NCBI GenBank assembly: GCA_002690445.1
Contig: NZER01000509.1
Span: forward strand, 1 to 6,170
DNA: 6,170 nt
From: Candidatus Pacearchaeota archaeon
GTDB lineage: Archaea > Nanoarchaeota > Nanoarchaeia > Pacearchaeales > GW2011-AR1
Direction of reading: 5' to 3'
A program made the position numbers and the translations under genes. Below, piece by piece: positions 5,061 to 6,170 of the stretch. Numbering within the stretch: position 1 is the first letter of the stretch; each line of letters opens with the position of its first letter. The notes under the pieces were generated by a model, which made no database searches, was not told the origin of the DNA, and saw nothing but the letters and a program-made list of their open reading frames with translations.

Positions 5061-5342
5061 TTATTCATCACTATAATCCTTGTCCACATACTCTACGTAC
5101 TTTTTGGTTATCTGCTCATCGAGGTCTATTATATCGACAAGCATGATGACACCAGGCGCACCTTGAAAATTCACACTAACATCATAGTATGCCTTCAGGT
5201 CAGTGTGGACGAGGAGCATCTCTAGTGCATTGTCCACTTTAACAGGCGTCAGTTCAGAGATAGTCTCCTCTGTCCGTTGCCTGCCTTTGTTCTCATGCAG
5301 AAACTTATTGATAGCTTCCGCCTTTTGTACTGTACTTAACAT
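5061..5342 (-). CDS. 93-residue unknown protein
   Basis: The ATG at 5342 lies seven bases after AAAAGGAGG and is well supported. The protein starts with a helical, basic to neutral segment (STVQKAEAINKFLHENKGRQ), then another helix ending in DNALEMLLVHTDLK (37-50). A likely beta hairpin follows: YYDVSVNFQGAPGVIMLVDI (52-71). It ends in an acidic tail (EYVDKDYSDE). I do not recognise a family. The hairpin at 5365-5402 lies just in front of it in the transcript, so its expression may depend on that structure. Its stop is 13 bases before the next start, with the next ribosome binding site in the gap. Confidence 0.85.
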   Translation of the reverse strand: MLSTVQKAEAINKFLHENKGRQRTEETISELTPVKVDNALEMLLVHTDLKAYYDVSVNFQGAPGVIMLVDIIDLDEQITKKYVEYVDKDYSDE

Positions 5343-5364
5343 ATATTCACCTCCTTTTAATGAA

Positions 5365-5402
5365 CTCAGGGGAACGGAGAGCGAACTCTCCGTAACCCTC
5401 AG
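5365..5402 (-). promoter_or_regulatory. Strong intergenic RNA hairpin with UUCG loop
   Basis: On the minus strand ACGGAGAG-TTCG-CTCTCCGT gives a perfect 8-bp stem with a UUCG loop (5374-5393). The flanks add an outer helix of four pairs (GGGA region) past a two-base internal loop, then two more pairs past a G-G mismatch. The structure begins four bases after the stop of the 5407-5574 gene and ends 9 bases before the AAAAGGAGG site of the next gene. No U-run follows on either strand, so it is not a canonical intrinsic terminator. It may protect, cleave or modulate the mRNA between the two cistrons. Confidence 0.7.
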
Positions 5403-5406
5403 ATCA

Positions 5407-5574
5407 CTACGCGGCTGAAATTTCCACCATTATAGCTTCTGGACTTCCCATCTTTGCATCCTCTTCCTTGCTCAGATAGATGTTGTGACTTATAGGTTCC
5501 ATGCTATCGCCAAATCGGACAGCTTCATTCTTTGTCACCTTGTTCTTTGTTAACTTTAGTTTAGCCTTACTCAT
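5407..5574 (-). CDS. 55-residue unknown small protein
   Basis: The frame runs from ATG 5574 (MSKAKLKLTKNKVTKNEAVR) to a TAG at 5407-5409. GAGGTGA lies close upstream. The N-terminal 20 residues are very basic; the rest contains FGDSMEPISHNIYLSKEEDA and PEAIMVEISAA. Short phage proteins of this shape (basic strand, a Gly-Asp turn, then a 'YL.KE.....P..I.VEI' ending) are common and usually hypothetical. It starts 34 bases after the upstream gene ends and is followed directly by the hairpin. No function can be assigned. Codon use and ribosome binding site suggest a real gene. Confidence 0.8.
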   Translation of the reverse strand: MSKAKLKLTKNKVTKNEAVRFGDSMEPISHNIYLSKEEDAKMGSPEAIMVEISAA

Positions 5575-5608
5575 TTATATCACCTCGCTTTCATCCTGAT
5601 AGTATCTG

Positions 5609-5785
5609 CTACACCATACCCTGATTTACGATATGGTTATGCACTTCGACAATTCTTCCGCACAAATCACAAAACGCTTCTGGATTATCCACTTCCGTCT
5701 GGCACTCAGTTCCACAAACCATACAGCTTGCGGTGATCAATCCATACTCCTCATAATCTTCCATTTGCTGTTCAACTGTTATCAT
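5609..5785 (-). CDS. 58-residue Cys4 zinc-ribbon protein
   Basis: The frame from ATG 5785 to TAG 5609-5611 gives MITVEQQMEDYEEYGLITAS, then CMVCGTEC and FCDLCGR. Cys21/Cys24 and Cys39/Cys42 are two CxxC knuckles 14 residues apart, a typical short zinc ribbon; Cys28 is an additional Cys and several His residues follow near the C-terminus (VEVHNHIV). The N-terminal 18 residues are an acidic helix. GGAGG is seven bases upstream. The start overlaps the upstream stop as ATGA, so translation is probably coupled. Such miniature ribbons often bind nucleic acid or a partner protein; which one applies here cannot be read from sequence. Confidence 0.88.
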   Translation of the reverse strand: MITVEQQMEDYEEYGLITASCMVCGTECQTEVDNPEAFCDLCGRIVEVHNHIVNQGMV

Positions 5786-6170
5786 CCTGTCGCCTCCGTT
5801 TCACTAAGTAGCATACATGAGTCTACAAGATATGTAGTTTGTGGCGGTCTCTGTACTGTTACTCCGCTTTTAACAACAAGTTCTCCTACATCAAAGTATT
5901 CATTATCCTCGTAGAAATATGATGTTGCGGCTTTAAACTTTTTCCAGTATGCAAACATGTACTTGTCCATATCCCACACATTACATATCCAATCTACCTT
6001 CACTGGATTTGTGACTACACATTCATGTACTACTGTAGGCCACTCATTTGACATATCGTATGCAAAGTTTCTGGCATCCTGTTCTTCACCAAATACCATG
6101 ATCTTGCCTGTACGCGGATGTGTCCAAGCTCCTACTTTGTATCTAAGCGTGAACCACCTATTCGTAAAAA
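5782..6170 (-). CDS. Unknown phage-type protein, 5' end cut by window edge
   Basis: The frame is open to the right edge (128 visible codons plus stop). An internal ATG at 6099 exists but has no ribosome binding site, and no start codon occurs between it and the edge. The sequence before it (RYKVGAWTHPRTGKIMVFGE) reads as continuous folded protein, so I treat the gene as lacking its N-terminus. The visible part has a strand-turn-strand start, a helix EQDARNFAYDM, a strand VVHECVVTNPVKVDWIC and an aromatic stretch (MFAYWKKFKAATSYFYED). The arrangement 'Y.VG.W..P..G...VF....DAR.FA.......V.EC.V.NPV' fits small phage proteins I have seen without known function. It ends ATGA with the zinc-ribbon start. 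Confidence 0.8.
   Translation of the reverse strand, partial: FTNRWFTLRYKVGAWTHPRTGKIMVFGEEQDARNFAYDMSNEWPTVVHECVVTNPVKVDWICNVWDMDKYMFAYWKKFKAATSYFYEDNEYFDVGELVVKSGVTVQRPPQTTYLVDSCMLLSETEATG

Noticed and set aside
5048..5089. 14-residue N-terminal extension of the membrane protein
   Set aside because: It overlaps the previous gene and contains the AAAGGAGGTG site that serves the GTG at 5047.
5365..5402. Intrinsic terminator
   Set aside because: Stem is strong, but no run of U follows on either strand and the operon continues a few bases later with a full ribosome binding site.
1..6170. CRISPR array, tRNA, insertion sequence or direct repeats
   Set aside because: The only recurrent string is the CACCTCCT complement of ribosome binding sites; no spaced repeats, cloverleaf or transposase was seen.

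Overview
The window looks like a piece of a bacteriophage or prophage genome from a low-to-moderate GC Gram-positive (Bacillota-type) host. Every supported gene lies on the minus strand. They form one tightly packed run of small genes that overlap or abut, mostly with strong AGGAGGTG-type Shine-Dalgarno sites. The gene density, 1-29 base overlaps, many unknown proteins of 40-150 residues and one helicase are typical of a phage early/DNA-metabolism region. No structural, lysis, integrase or host housekeeping gene is visible, so the exact host cannot be named.

In transcription order (right to left on the given strand), the run opens with a gene cut by the right window edge (5782-6170). A 58-residue Cys4 zinc-ribbon protein (5609-5785) and a 55-residue protein (5407-5574) follow. 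The widest untranslated gap comes next (5343-5406) and holds a strong hairpin. Then come a 93-residue unknown protein (5061-5342), a membrane-anchored helical protein (4592-5047), a conserved phage-type protein beginning MGYST (4230-4592), a probable SH3-like small-barrel protein (3919-4218) and an acidic helical protein (3648-3932). After these are a possible 37-residue overlapping ORF (3538-3651), a 74-residue protein with two hairpins inside its coding sequence (3366-3590), a 45-residue zinc-finger protein (3224-3361), a DUF2958 protein (2947-3252), a two-CxxC zinc-ribbon protein starting at TTG (2636-2950) and a Lys-rich 69-residue protein (2437-2646).

The left third is the recognisable DNA-metabolism part. 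It holds a 461-residue SNF2-type superfamily 2 helicase (1022-2407), a 114-residue unknown protein that reads like a conserved phage family (685-1029), a 136-residue coiled-coil phage protein (291-701), and a gene cut by the left window edge (1-288).

The small genes upstream of the helicase are probably co-transcribed and translationally coupled. They are the kind of early accessory genes that often act on host functions or host defences, but nothing in the sequence proves a specific role for any of them. Several starts were moved from the longest possible ORF to a codon placed correctly behind a Shine-Dalgarno site. I found no tRNA, CRISPR array, insertion sequence, clear promoter or canonical intrinsic terminator. 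I also did not find a convincing new multi-gene system; the most unusual points are the three small zinc-binding proteins, the membrane-anchored protein, and the hairpins.
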